Origin: Streptomyces sp. S3(2020)
Lineage (GTDB): Bacteria; Actinomycetota; Actinomycetes; Streptomycetales; Streptomycetaceae
Assembly (NCBI RefSeq): GCF_013044505.1
Contig: NZ_JABERD010000009.1
Location: 41,300 to 105,299 of the forward strand
Direction of reading: 5' to 3'
Length of the DNA: 64,000 nucleotides
The notes beneath the pieces are model-generated. The model saw nothing but the letters and a program-made list of their open reading frames with translations. It did not search any database and was not told where the DNA came from. The position numbers and the translations under genes were made by a program. Below, in pieces: positions 25,829 to 34,117 of the stretch. Each line of letters begins with the position of its first letter. The first letter of the stretch is position 1.

Positions 25829-27283
25829 TCACGCGTCGGCGGCTGTGGACTGGGTCTCGGTGGAGGTGCGGGCGACCCGGCCGCGGATGGCGTACCACCC
25901 GGCGACCAGCGCCCCGGCGATCAGCGGCAGGCACAGCACGGTGGTGCGTCCGACGCCGCCGTCGGCGTACATGAGGACCAGGACGGAGGCGAGGAACGCC
26001 AGCGTCACGAGTTCGGTCCAGGGGGATCCCGGCAGTCGGTAGCCGGGGCGGGTCAGTTCGCCCTTCTCCGTCTTCTGCCAGAAGAGCAGGTGACAGATCA
26101 TGATCATGCCCCAGGTGGACAGGATCCCGATCGCGGCGAAGTTGAGCACGATCTCGAACGCGTCGGCGGGGACCACGAAGTTGAGGCCGACGCCGAGGAC
26201 GCAGATGCCGCTGGTGAGCAGGATCCCGCCGTAGGGGACCTGGCTGCGGCTCATGACGCCGGTGAACCTGGGCGCGGAGCCGGACATCGCCATGGAGCGG
26301 AGGATGCGGCCGGTGGAGTAGAGGCCGGAGTTGAGCGAGGACATGGCCGCGGTGAGGACGACGAGGTTCATGACGCCGCCGGCCGCCGGGATGCCGATGT
26401 TGGACAGGACGGTGACGAAGGGGCTCTGGCCGCCGGTGTACTTGTTCCACGGCAGCAGCATCGAGAGCAGGACGACCGAGCCGACGTAGAAGAGGCCGAC
26501 GCGCCACATGATCGAGTTGATCGCCTTCGGCATGATCTTCTCGGGGTTCTCGGTCTCTCCGGCCGCGACGCCGACCAGTTCGACGGAGGCGTAGGCGAAG
26601 ACGACGCCCTGGAGGATCAGCAGCATGGGCAGCAGGCCGTTGGGGAAGACGCCGCCGTTGTCGGTGATCAGGGCCGGTCCCGGGGTGGTGTCGCCGACCT
26701 CGTGCTGGGTGGCCAGCAGGAAGATGCCGATCAGCATGAACGCCACGAGCGCGCTCACCTTGATGATGGCGAACCAGAACTCCAGCTCCCCGAACATCTT
26801 CACCGAGATGAGGTTCACGGTGAGGACGACGGCGAGCGCGATGAGCGCGATCACCCACTGCGGGATGTCGGAGAACATGCCCCAGTAATGGGTGTAGACG
26901 GCCACGGCGGTGATGTCGGCGATGCCGGTGGTGGCCCAGTTCAGGAAGTACATCCAGCCCGCTATGTACGCGCCCTTCTCGCCCAGGAACTCCCGGGCGT
27001 AGGACACGAAGGCGCCGGAGGACGGGCGGTACAGGACGAGTTCGCCGAGGGCGCGGACCACGAGGAAGGCGAAGAGTCCGCAGACCGCGTAGGCGATGAA
27101 CAACGAGGGGCCGGCGTCGGCGAGGCGGCCGCCGGCACCGAGGAAGAGGCCGGTGCCGATGGCGCCGCCGATGGCGATCATGTTGACGTGCCGGGACTTC
27201 AGCGACTTGCTGTAGCCCTCGTCTCCGGCGTCGACATGGCCGGAACGTTTCTGCACGTCGTCGTGCAGGCTCTGCTCGCTCAC
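25829..27283 (-). CDS. Amino acid permease, probably L-asparagine (APC superfamily)
   Basis: 484 residues from GTG 27283, whose GTGA overlaps the regulator stop. Twelve membrane helices. Helix 1 carries the APC signature [20 protein letters not shown]; also [27 protein letters not shown] and [28 protein letters not shown], as in AnsP/GabP-type permeases. Asparagine is inferred from the asparaginase and aspartase genes that follow. Imports its substrate with protons. Confidence 0.87.
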   Translation of the reverse strand: MSEQSLHDDVQKRSGHVDAGDEGYSKSLKSRHVNMIAIGGAIGTGLFLGAGGRLADAGPSLFIAYAVCGLFAFLVVRALGELVLYRPSSGAFVSYAREFLGEKGAYIAGWMYFLNWATTGIADITAVAVYTHYWGMFSDIPQWVIALIALAVVLTVNLISVKMFGELEFWFAIIKVSALVAFMLIGIFLLATQHEVGDTTPGPALITDNGGVFPNGLLPMLLILQGVVFAYASVELVGVAAGETENPEKIMPKAINSIMWRVGLFYVGSVVLLSMLLPWNKYTGGQSPFVTVLSNIGIPAAGGVMNLVVLTAAMSSLNSGLYSTGRILRSMAMSGSAPRFTGVMSRSQVPYGGILLTSGICVLGVGLNFVVPADAFEIVLNFAAIGILSTWGMIMICHLLFWQKTEKGELTRPGYRLPGSPWTELVTLAFLASVLVLMYADGGVGRTTVLCLPLIAGALVAGWYAIRGRVARTSTETQSTAADA

Positions 27284-28035
27284 GCCTGGGGGTTGCCTTC
27301 CGTGGGGGTGTCCGTGCCCGGGCCGGAGTCCTTGCCATGGGCCGGGGAACGCACGATGTCGGTGAGGGTGGTCTCGACGCGGTCGAGGTGGTGGGACATG
27401 GCCTCCACCGCGTCGAGCTCGGAACCGTCGATCAGCGCCTCGACGATCGCCCGGTGTTCCCGGTTGGACTGCTCGCGGCGGCCGCCCAGCTCGGTGAGGA
27501 AGGCCGACTGACGCGCCAGTGCGTCGCGGATCTCCTCGATGACCCGGCGGAAGACCGGGTTCTGGGCGGCCTCGGCCACGGCGAGATGGAAGAGGGTGTC
27601 CATCGCGACCCACGCGGTGGTGTCCGTCTCCCGCTCCATACGGTCCAGGAGATGGGCCAGGTGGTCGAGGTTCTCCGGGGTGCGGCGCACGGCCGCGTAC
27701 CCGGCGACGGGGATCTCGACGTGGCGGCGCACTTCCAGCAGGTCGCTGGCCGCGTAGTCGCCGAAGGTGGGGTCCTCCACCGCGTCGGCGACGACGAAGG
27801 TGCCCTTGCCGGTCTTGGAGACGGTCAGGCCCATGGTCTGCAGGGCCCTGAGGGCTTCTCGCAGGACGGGCCGGCTGACCTCCAGGGTGCGGCAGAGCTC
27901 GGCCTCGGAGGGGAGCTTGTCGCCGATGGCGTACTCCCCGCGCTCGATGGCGCCACGCAGATGCGCCAGGACCGCCTCCATGGCACTGATGCGCCGCGGG
28001 GGCTGTCCGGCTGTCCGGCTGTCTGACAGGTTCAC
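27280..28035 (-). CDS. FadR-type GntR regulator of the amide/amino-acid operon
   Basis: 251 residues. N-terminal GntR winged helix: [45 protein letters not shown], then [10 protein letters not shown]. The C-terminal all-helical FCD domain (about 105-230) carries the metal/ligand His set in [28 protein letters not shown] and [12 protein letters not shown]. Such regulators usually repress their own operon and respond to a carboxylate or amino acid. It is the first gene of the minus-strand run and overlaps the permease start. Confidence 0.9.
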   Translation of the reverse strand: MNLSDSRTAGQPPRRISAMEAVLAHLRGAIERGEYAIGDKLPSEAELCRTLEVSRPVLREALRALQTMGLTVSKTGKGTFVVADAVEDPTFGDYAASDLLEVRRHVEIPVAGYAAVRRTPENLDHLAHLLDRMERETDTTAWVAMDTLFHLAVAEAAQNPVFRRVIEEIRDALARQSAFLTELGGRREQSNREHRAIVEALIDGSELDAVEAMSHHLDRVETTLTDIVRSPAHGKDSGPGTDTPTEGNPQA

Positions 28036-28095
28036 GGGAGTGATACTCCGGGCGGCAGGAGGGTGCTGTCAAGGCGGGTGAAAGAAGAATTTCAT

Positions 28096-28128
28096 GGGGT
28101 GTGGGACATGAAAGCCGTCCCACACCCC
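28096..28128 (-). terminator. Strong terminator after uppP
   Basis: Perfect 12-bp arms, GGGGTGTGGGAC (28096-28107) and GTCCCACACCCC (28117-28128), with a 9-nt loop. On the minus strand a T-rich stretch follows. It lies directly downstream of uppP and upstream of the fadR-type gene, so it isolates the two units. Confidence 0.82.
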
Positions 28129-28140
28129 CGGGGGTGTCGG

Positions 28141-28977
28141 TCAGCCGCTCAGCACACCCGTCGCCAGCAGGCCGAACAGCAGCGTGCCCACGACGATCCG
28201 GTAGACGACGAAGGCGTTGAAGGAGTGCTTGGCCACGAACTTCAGCAGCCAGGCGATGGAGGCGTAGGCGACGACGAAGGAGACGGCCGTGCCGACGGCC
28301 AGCGGGGCCGCCCCCGCGCCGGTGCCGAGCGCGTCCTTGAGCTCGTAGAGGCCGGCGCCGGTCAGGGCGGGGATGCCCAGGAAGAACGACAGCCGGGTGG
28401 CGGCGAGGCGGTCGAGGTCGAGGATCAGCGCGGTGGACATGGTGGCGCCGGAGCGGGAGAAGCCGGGGAAGAGCAGGGCGAGGATCTGGGAGCTGCCGAC
28501 GAGCATCGCGTCCTTGAACGAGGTGTCGTCCTCCCCCCGCTTGTGCCGGCCCATCTGGTCCGCCGCCCACATCACACCGCTGCCGACGATCAGGGAGCCC
28601 GCGACCACCCACAGGGAGGCCAGCGGGCCCTGGATGAGCGGCTTGGCGGCCAGGCCCACGACGACGATCGGGATGGTGGCGTAGATGACCCACCAGGCGA
28701 ACTTGTAGTCGTGGTGGTAGCGCTCCTCCTTGTTCCGCAGCCCGCGGCCCCACGCGGAGACGATCCGCACGATGTCCTTGAAGAAGTACACGAGCACGGC
28801 CGCGATCGCGCCGACCTGGATGACGGCCGAGAACCCGACCACGGCGTCGTCGTCGACGGGGATGTTCATGAGCCCCTCGGCGATCTTCAGATGGCCGGTG
28901 GAGGAGACGGGCAGGAACTCGGTCACCCCCTCGACGGCTCCGAGGACGACGGCCTGACCGACGCTGATGGCGCTCAT
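28141..28977 (-). CDS. uppP: Undecaprenyl-diphosphatase (BacA/UppP type)
   Basis: 278 residues, seven or eight membrane helices. The two conserved family loops are intact: [19 protein letters not shown] (about 15-33, catalytic Glu and Ser) and [18 protein letters not shown] (catalytic Arg). It dephosphorylates undecaprenyl diphosphate to recycle the lipid carrier for peptidoglycan and other surface polymers; raised dosage is known to give bacitracin resistance. The family length matches. It has its own terminator downstream. Confidence 0.93.
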   Translation of the reverse strand: MSAISVGQAVVLGAVEGVTEFLPVSSTGHLKIAEGLMNIPVDDDAVVGFSAVIQVGAIAAVLVYFFKDIVRIVSAWGRGLRNKEERYHHDYKFAWWVIYATIPIVVVGLAAKPLIQGPLASLWVVAGSLIVGSGVMWAADQMGRHKRGEDDTSFKDAMLVGSSQILALLFPGFSRSGATMSTALILDLDRLAATRLSFFLGIPALTGAGLYELKDALGTGAGAAPLAVGTAVSFVVAYASIAWLLKFVAKHSFNAFVVYRIVVGTLLFGLLATGVLSG

Positions 28978-29050
28978 GGATTCCAGTTCTTCCGGCGGGG
29001 AGGGGGATCGGCGGGGACAGTCTTACTACACGCGGACGTGTCCCGAATCC

Positions 29051-29413
29051 CTACGCCCAGACGGCGCGGGCCAGTTCCACACCCGCGAACGCGGCCCCCA
29101 GACCGGCGACCAGGCTCCCGCCGACGTTGGCGAGCGCGTACAGCCCCGCGCCCGTCTCGGTCAGCCGCAGGGTCTCGTAGGAGAAGGTCGAGTACGTCGT
29201 CAGGGCGCCGCACAGGCCGGTCCCCAGCAGGAGCTGGAGGTGGTGGGACCCGGCGGCGCCGGTCAGCAGACCGAGGACGAGGCAGCCCGTGACGTTGACG
29301 ACGAAGGTGCCCCACGGGAAGACCGAGTCGTGGCGGGACTGGATCGCGCGGTCGGTGAGATAGCGGAGCGGTGCACCGACCACGGCGCCCGCGACGACCA
29401 GCAGCCAGTTCAC
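29051..29413 (-). CDS. crcB: CrcB/Fluc fluoride channel subunit, shorter copy
   Basis: 120 residues, four membrane helices, starting at GTG 29413 (GTGA overlap with the DUF190 stop). Family motifs: [37 protein letters not shown] (channel Asn), and [16 protein letters not shown] with the phenylalanine-lined path (STFSYE). Fluc channels are dual-topology or heterodimeric; a second subunit gene lies two genes upstream. Exports fluoride passively. Confidence 0.92.
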   Translation of the reverse strand: MNWLLVVAGAVVGAPLRYLTDRAIQSRHDSVFPWGTFVVNVTGCLVLGLLTGAAGSHHLQLLLGTGLCGALTTYSTFSYETLRLTETGAGLYALANVGGSLVAGLGAAFAGVELARAVWA

Positions 29414-29790
29414 AACGACCTCTTACCGTGCGTGTCCGATTCGCCGGATTCCTCGCCCCGTCCGACGTACCTGATGACCTCGCAGTCGTCGAGGATGACC
29501 AGGCCTTCGGTGACGAGTTCGTCGAGTTGCGGCAGGAAGGCGCGGACGCGTTCCTCGGTGTCGACGATGACGATCGCGACCGGCAGGTCCTCGCTCAGGG
29601 ACAGCAGCCGTGAGGTGTGGATCCGGGAGGAGGCGCCGAAGCCCTCGATGCCGCGGAAGACGCTGGCCCCCGCGAGACCGGCCCGGTGGGCGCGGTGCAC
29701 GATCTCGCTGTAGAGGGGCTTGTGGTGCCAGGTGTCGTGCTCGCCGATGAACACGGTCACCCGCAGGGCGTTGCCGGTCAGCCTCGTCAT
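29410..29790 (-). CDS. DUF190-family protein between two crcB genes
   Basis: 126 residues from ATG 29790. It matches DUF190: [71 protein letters not shown], and a C-terminal [15 protein letters not shown]. This is a PII-like ferredoxin-fold family, so a small-ligand-binding or regulatory role is likely. It overlaps both neighbours by 4 bp, which implies fixed stoichiometry with the two channel subunits. Biochemical function unestablished. Confidence 0.88.
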   Translation of the reverse strand: MTRLTGNALRVTVFIGEHDTWHHKPLYSEIVHRAHRAGLAGASVFRGIEGFGASSRIHTSRLLSLSEDLPVAIVIVDTEERVRAFLPQLDELVTEGLVILDDCEVIRYVGRGEESGESDTHGKRSL

Positions 29791-30236
29791 GGCTGCCTCC
29801 GCTTCAGGACGCGGCGGGTCGCCGTCGCGGCGAGCCACACCGCCGTGAGGGCCGCGAACAGGGTCGCGGCGAGGTAGGCCAGGCCGGTGCCGGGATGGCC
29901 TGAGTCGACGAGTTTCTGCACGTCGACTGCGTATGTGGAGAAGGTGGTGAAGCCGCCGAGGACCCCGGTGCCGAAGAAGGGGCGGACCAGGCGGTGCGCG
30001 GCCCGCACCTCGGTGACGAGCACCATGAACACACCGATCACGGCGCAGCCGACGACGTTGGTCCAGAAGGTCGCCCAGGGGAATCCGCCGGGGTGGAGGG
30101 GCCACCACAGGGAGAGCGCGTAACGGGCCGTCGCCCCGAGGGCACCGCCGAGCGCGACCACGGCGACGACGGGGGCCTGCCCGCGCGCGAGGGGCTCCCT
30201 GGGGGTGCGGAGCCGTTCGGCCTCCGGGGCTTTCAT
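29787..30236 (-). CDS. crcB: CrcB/Fluc fluoride channel subunit, longer copy
   Basis: 149 residues with an extra charged N-terminus of about 20 residues before four helices. Motifs: [36 protein letters not shown] (Asn), [19 protein letters not shown] with the TTFSTY track. Paired with the shorter subunit it should form a heterodimeric antiparallel fluoride channel. First gene of the three-gene set. I looked for a crcB riboswitch upstream and did not find its conserved core. Confidence 0.92.
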   Translation of the reverse strand: MKAPEAERLRTPREPLARGQAPVVAVVALGGALGATARYALSLWWPLHPGGFPWATFWTNVVGCAVIGVFMVLVTEVRAAHRLVRPFFGTGVLGGFTTFSTYAVDVQKLVDSGHPGTGLAYLAATLFAALTAVWLAATATRRVLKRRQP

Positions 30237-30284
30237 GGTCGTACGTCTCCTGCCTGGACGGCCTGATCGGGGCCGGTCAACAGG

Positions 30285-31265
30285 CTAACGCCGGACGCCC
30301 TTACCGGCGGGCGGCTCGCACAGGGCCACGCCCCGCTCCCACAGGCTGCCCAGGACCAGGTGTCCCGCTGCCTCGCAGACGCTGGTGACCATTTTGAAGC
30401 CGGAGTGGCGGCGGGCGAGGTGGTGGACGGTCTCGCCATGGTCGTCGACGGCCAGGACACCGATCGTGCCCGTGGGGACGAAGGGGGAACGCACGGCCAC
30501 CCGGGCGGCGGCGCGGCGGACGGCGGGGCCGGCGCGGTGCAGTAGGTCCAGCGGCGGGATCCGGGGTCCGGCCAGCGACACCCAGATCGGTCCGTCGGGT
30601 CCGGCGCGCCAGATGTTGTCGGGCATACCGGGGAGGTCCTCGGCGAAGGGTTCGGAGCTGCCCGCCTTCGGGCCGGTGAGCCAGTGGCGGGTCAGGCGGT
30701 ACGCGCCGGTCTCGGCGACGACCAGGAAGGACTCGTCGCCGCTCGGGGCGAGGCCGTTGGCGAACTGAAGCCCGTCCAGGAGGACTTCGGGTGTCTCGCT
30801 GCCGGGTGCGAGGCGCAGCAGGCGGCCCGTGCCGGTGTGTTCGACGAGGTCGCCGATCCACTGGTCGAGGGGGTAACGGCGGCTGGAGACCGTGAAGTAC
30901 ACGGTGCCGTCGGAGAGGGCGACGGTGTTGCTGCAGAACCGCAGCCGCTCCCCCGCCACCGAGTCGGCGAGGATGCGCACGACGCCCGTGTTCAGGTCGA
31001 CGCGCAGCAGCCCGAGTTCGGCGTCGCACACCAACAGGCTGTCGTCCGCGAGGAGTTCGAGGCCAAGGGGTCTGCCGCCGGTCTCCGCGAGCACCTCGAC
31101 GCGGGCCCTGGCCGGGTCGGCGAGACCGTCGAGGCGGAGGATACGGCCGTCCTCCACACCGGTCAGCACACGGCCCCGGCTGTCGGCGACGACGTCCTCG
31201 GGGCCGCGGCCGCCGATCGCGACGTACCTGCGGGGGACCAGTACCTGTGCACGCTCCACGGACAT
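30285..31265 (-). CDS. Strictosidine-synthase-like / SMP-30 beta-propeller protein
   Basis: 326 residues. Repeated beta-propeller blades: GPEDVVADSRGRVLTGVEDGRILRL, RPLGLELLADDSLLVCDAELGLLRVD, SNTVALSDGTVYFTVSSRRYP, FANGLAPSGDESFLVVAETGAYRLTRHW, LPGMPDNIWRAGPDGPIWVSLAG. This order, with the PDNI element, is that of the strictosidine-synthase-like group within the SMP-30/gluconolactonase fold. Likely a calcium-dependent esterase or lactonase; substrate unknown. No secretion signal. It lies 46 bp after the HTH gene upstream and may be controlled by it. Confidence 0.8.
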   Translation of the reverse strand: MSVERAQVLVPRRYVAIGGRGPEDVVADSRGRVLTGVEDGRILRLDGLADPARARVEVLAETGGRPLGLELLADDSLLVCDAELGLLRVDLNTGVVRILADSVAGERLRFCSNTVALSDGTVYFTVSSRRYPLDQWIGDLVEHTGTGRLLRLAPGSETPEVLLDGLQFANGLAPSGDESFLVVAETGAYRLTRHWLTGPKAGSSEPFAEDLPGMPDNIWRAGPDGPIWVSLAGPRIPPLDLLHRAGPAVRRAAARVAVRSPFVPTGTIGVLAVDDHGETVHHLARRHSGFKMVTSVCEAAGHLVLGSLWERGVALCEPPAGKGVRR

Positions 31266-31311
31266 CCGCCCTTCGTCGCCTCAGAGCCTTTCGCGGCCCG
31301 AGAACTCCTTC

Positions 31312-31599
31312 TTACCAGCCCTTCTCGAACATGCGCGCCACCTCGGCTATCCGCACCTCGTCCCGTCGGTAGTAGGTGCGCCGCCGGATCCGCTTGGCGC
31401 GCAACAGGCCGATGTCCGCGAGCAGTTCGAGGTGGGTGTCGGCGATCTGGCGGCGCACGCCGAGCTTGGCGGCCACGGCGTCCGCGGTCACACCGTCCGC
31501 GGTCAGGTCGCCACGACGCTGCGACGGGAAGTGCGCGACCGGATCCTTCAGCCATTCCAGGATGTCCAGCCGTCGCTCACTGACGGGAGTCCTCAGCAT
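31312..31599 (-). CDS. Small ArsR-like winged-helix regulator
   Basis: 95 residues. RRLDILEWLKDPVAHF, then TADAVAAKLGVRRQIADTHLELLADIGLLRAKRIRRRTYYRRDE, a winged helix close to the ArsR/DeoR type; the RRRTYYRRDE stretch is the beta wing. No obvious metal-binding Cys. Followed at 46 bp by the strictosidine-synthase-like gene, which it may regulate. The gap to the TetR gene (31600-31740) shows nothing notable. Confidence 0.8.
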   Translation of the reverse strand: MLRTPVSERRLDILEWLKDPVAHFPSQRRGDLTADGVTADAVAAKLGVRRQIADTHLELLADIGLLRAKRIRRRTYYRRDEVRIAEVARMFEKGW

Positions 31600-31740
31600 G
31601 TAGTCCCCCTCCGGACCGGCCTCCTCGTACCGCGTGTTCCCACTGTCCCGCAGTCAGGGCCGTCGTGTACGGACTTCACATGGCTTGTCCGATACCGAAG
31701 GGACATGCGAGGAACGTCTGTGTACTTTTTTGCGTTCCGG

Positions 31741-32349
31741 TCACCGGTTCCCGGCGAGTCGGCCCGTGGAACCGAGCGCGCCCGCCATCGCCACTTCGAG
31801 TTGCTCGGCGACCCGGTCCAGAGGTTCCGCGCTGCGCTTGGCGCGGCACATGGCGGTCGCGCCCTCCACGGCGGCCACGACCAGGGCCGCGAGGCCGAGA
31901 GCCTGATCCGGGGCGACGCCCCGTTCCCGCAGCGCGTCGCCGAGCAGCCGCTCCCAGTCCTCGAACGCCTCCGCGGCGGCGAGGAGGGCCGGCGAGGCCT
32001 CGTCGACCGGTGGCTCCTCGACGGCGACGGCCAGCACGGGGCAGCCGGCCCGGAAGCCGCTGTCGACGACGATGCCGCGCCACAGGGCCAGGAAGGCGCG
32101 CAGTGCGGCGACCGGGCCCGCCTCCAACTCCTTGCGCAGCACCCGCGAGATCGCTCCCCCCGAGTACCGCACCGCCTCGGTCGCGACCTGCTGCTTGCCC
32201 TCGGGGAAGTAGTGGTAGGTCGAGCCGAGCGGCGCCTTGGCGTGTTTCGCCAGTTCCCGGATGCTCGCGGCGTTCAGACCACGTCTGCTGATCAGGTCCG
32301 CCGCGCCGGCCACGATGCGCTCGCGCGACGGCGCACTGGGTTTGGCCAA
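31741..32349 (-). CDS. TetR-family repressor (LmrA/YxaF-like)
   Basis: 202 residues. N-terminal HTH: RERIVAGAADLISRRGLNAASIRELAKHAKAPLGSTYHYFPEGKQQVATEAV, with the STYHYFPEGK helix typical of the LmrA/YxaF subgroup. The C-terminal region carries GCPVLAVAVE, seen in that subgroup. It is divergent from the tautomerase/alcohol dehydrogenase pair; two palindromes and three direct repeats in the 149-bp gap are its probable operators, so it likely represses both itself and that pair. Confidence 0.9.
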   Translation of the reverse strand: MAKPSAPSRERIVAGAADLISRRGLNAASIRELAKHAKAPLGSTYHYFPEGKQQVATEAVRYSGGAISRVLRKELEAGPVAALRAFLALWRGIVVDSGFRAGCPVLAVAVEEPPVDEASPALLAAAEAFEDWERLLGDALRERGVAPDQALGLAALVVAAVEGATAMCRAKRSAEPLDRVAEQLEVAMAGALGSTGRLAGNR

Positions 32350-32368
32350 GGCCGTACTCCCCTCTGGA

Positions 32369-32420
32369 TATAACGCTCGTCATAGTCTAGCGTGACCTCC
32401 GCTTATAACGACTGTCATAA
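32369..32420. promoter_or_regulatory. Two near-palindromic TetR operators
   Basis: Site 1 at 32369-32384 reads TATAACGCTCGTCATA; site 2 at 32403-32420 reads TTATAACGACTGTCATAA. Both fit TAT(A/G)AC(G) nn (C/T)GT(C/T)ATA, symmetrical apart from one or two positions. They lie 20-70 bp upstream of the TetR start and are AT-rich islands in a GC-rich genome. Binding by the adjacent TetR protein is inferred. Confidence 0.65.
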
Positions 32421-32457
32421 CCGGCGACTGTCATAACCGGTGACTGTCACAAACGGC
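32410..32457. repeat. Three tandem 16-bp direct repeats
   Basis: Unit GACTGTCATAACCGGC at 32410, the same with a final T at 32426, and GACTGTCACAAACGGC at 32442. The first unit overlaps palindrome 2. Each carries the GTCATAA half-site of the palindromes, so this looks like an iterated half-operator array, ending 41 bp before the tautomerase start. Confidence 0.8.
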
Positions 32458-32498
32458 GTCCGCCACCGAGGCCGCCACGATCGAAGAAGGAGTCCCGC

Positions 32499-32930
32499 AT
32501 GCCGATGATCCGGCTCACCGCCCCGTCCGGTTCGCTCACCGAGGAGGGCCTCAAGTCCGTCCAGCGCGATCTGGGCGCCGTCCTGCTGCACTGGGAAGGG
32601 GCGCCCGACACCGCGTTCTTCCGCGCCCAGGCGTGGAGCTACCTCGTCGAGTTGCCCGAGGGGGCGCAGACCACCGCCGAGGACGAGGCGCCCCGGTTCC
32701 TCGTGGAGGTGACGGTGCCGCAGGGCGCGCTGTCCGAGAGGCGCAAGGCCGGTCTGGTCGAGGAAGTCACCCGGACGGTGCTCGACGCCGCCGGGCTGTC
32801 CCAGGAGGACGCCCTGCGGGTGTGGGTGCTGGTGCACGAGCAGCCCGACGGCACCTGGGGCGCGGGCGGCTCCGTCATCCGCTACGTCGACCTGGTGGCC
32901 CTGGCGAAGGAGCAGCGGACCGGTGCGTGA
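32499..32930 (+). CDS. Tautomerase-superfamily protein (MIF/cis-CaaD-like)
   Basis: 143 residues. The product begins Met-Pro, so after Met removal Pro1 can be the catalytic base of the tautomerase superfamily. Two beta-alpha-beta halves are visible: PMIRLTAPSGSLTEEGLKSVQRDL... and RFLVEVTVPQGALSERRKAGLVEEVTRTVLDAAG followed by RVWVLVHEQPDGTWGAGG, as in the fused MSAD/cis-CaaD/MIF-size members. Start ATG 32499 has GAAGGAG upstream. It overlaps the dehydrogenase gene by 8 bp. Likely isomerises or dehalogenates a small enol-type substrate. Confidence 0.8.
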   Translation: MPMIRLTAPSGSLTEEGLKSVQRDLGAVLLHWEGAPDTAFFRAQAWSYLVELPEGAQTTAEDEAPRFLVEVTVPQGALSERRKAGLVEEVTRTVLDAAGLSQEDALRVWVLVHEQPDGTWGAGGSVIRYVDLVALAKEQRTGA

Positions 32931-33933
32931 ACTGACCTATACCGGCCGGCGCGCCGTCGAATGGCGCGAGGCGCCCGACCCCGCGCTCCGGTCCGACCAG
33001 GAGGCGATCGTCATGCCGGTCGCGGCCACCTCCTGCGACGTCGACTCCGCGATCCTCGCCGGACACGGCTTCATCGACCCGCCCTTCGCTCTGGGCCACG
33101 AGTGCGTGGCCCGGGTCGTCGGGACCGGCGACGCGGTGACGTCCGTGTCCCCCGGTGATCTCGTGGTCGTCCCCTGGTCCATCAACTGCGGCACCTGCGA
33201 CCACTGCCGTGCCGGACTGACCGCGCACTGCACGGCCGTACCGCACATGGCCATGTACGGCGCGCCGATCGGCGGCAGTTGGGGCGGGCTCTTCTCCGAC
33301 CTGGTCCGCGTCCCCTGGGCGGACGCGATGCTGGTGCCCCTGCCCGCCGGTCTGGACCCGGTCGCCATGGCGTCGGCCAGTGACAACTGGTCCCTGTCGT
33401 GGCGTCTGGTCGCACCGCATCTCCGGAACAGGCCCGGCGCCCGGGTGCTGGTCGTCGCGCGCGGCAGCATCGGCCTGTACGTCTGCGACATCGCCCGCGC
33501 GCTCGGCGCCTCCGACGTCCTGTACGTCGACCCCGACGCCGGTCATCGCCGGCTCGCCGAGAGCTTCGGGGCCCGCACGGCGGAGGCGATCGAGCCCGTA
33601 CGGCACGGCTTCGATCTCGCCGTCGAGGCCACCGGCCGCGTCGACCAGCTCGCGCTCGCCGTCAAGTGCCTTACCCCGGAAGGCATCTGCGAGTCCGCCG
33701 GCAACCACTTCCGGCCCGGTGAGCTCCCGTTGCTCGACATGTACCTCACGGCTGTCACCCTGCGCATCGCCCGCGACAACGTCCGGAACCACATCCCGGA
33801 CGCCCTGGACCTCGCCCGCTCCGGCGACGTGGACCCGGCACGGGTCGTCTCGGACGTCTTCGACTGGGAGCAACTCCCCGAAGCGCTGCCCGAGAAGCAC
33901 CTCAAGCCGGTGTTCGTCCGCAAGGACGGCTGA
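32923..33933 (+). CDS. Zinc-dependent alcohol dehydrogenase (MDR family)
   Basis: 336 residues from GTG 32923. GroES-like N-domain with the catalytic zinc Cys (TSCDVD) and GHECVARVVGTGD, and the structural zinc cluster CGTCDHCRAGLTAHC. The Rossmann part has VVARGSIGLYVCDIARALGA, where the usual GxGxxG is ARGSIG, then VLYVDPDAGH with an acidic NAD-preferring residue. Oxidises an alcohol. Translationally coupled to the tautomerase gene and controlled with it by the divergent TetR repressor. Confidence 0.87.
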   Translation: MRELTYTGRRAVEWREAPDPALRSDQEAIVMPVAATSCDVDSAILAGHGFIDPPFALGHECVARVVGTGDAVTSVSPGDLVVVPWSINCGTCDHCRAGLTAHCTAVPHMAMYGAPIGGSWGGLFSDLVRVPWADAMLVPLPAGLDPVAMASASDNWSLSWRLVAPHLRNRPGARVLVVARGSIGLYVCDIARALGASDVLYVDPDAGHRRLAESFGARTAEAIEPVRHGFDLAVEATGRVDQLALAVKCLTPEGICESAGNHFRPGELPLLDMYLTAVTLRIARDNVRNHIPDALDLARSGDVDPARVVSDVFDWEQLPEALPEKHLKPVFVRKDG

Positions 33934-34047
33934 GCGGGACCCCTCGGTCGCCCCGGTCCGCGCGACTGATCGTCGGGTCGCCCTTCATGGGCAGACGGTC
34001 GGCCGCGCCGAACGTGCCGTCCCACGCCACGTCTGCCGGCAGAACGC

Positions 34048-34084
34048 ACGGGGGCCCGGCCGCACTCCGCGGCCGGGCCCCCGT
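34048..34084. terminator. Bidirectional terminator
   Basis: Long GC hairpin, arms ACGGGGGCCCGGCCGC and GCGGCCGGGCCCCCGT, loop of 5 nt. It lies between the convergent alcohol dehydrogenase (ends 33933) and endo-galactanase (ends 34118) genes. No T-run, as is usual in Streptomyces. Confidence 0.85.
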
Positions 34085-34117
34085 CCCACGGCGCCGCGCG
34101 CCGCGCGCCGCACGGGA

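Noticed and set aside
30237..30300. Fluoride (crcB-type) riboswitch upstream of the first crcB gene
   Set aside because: The leader lacks the conserved GG-GAUGG core and pseudoknot partner; only 48 bp precede the start.
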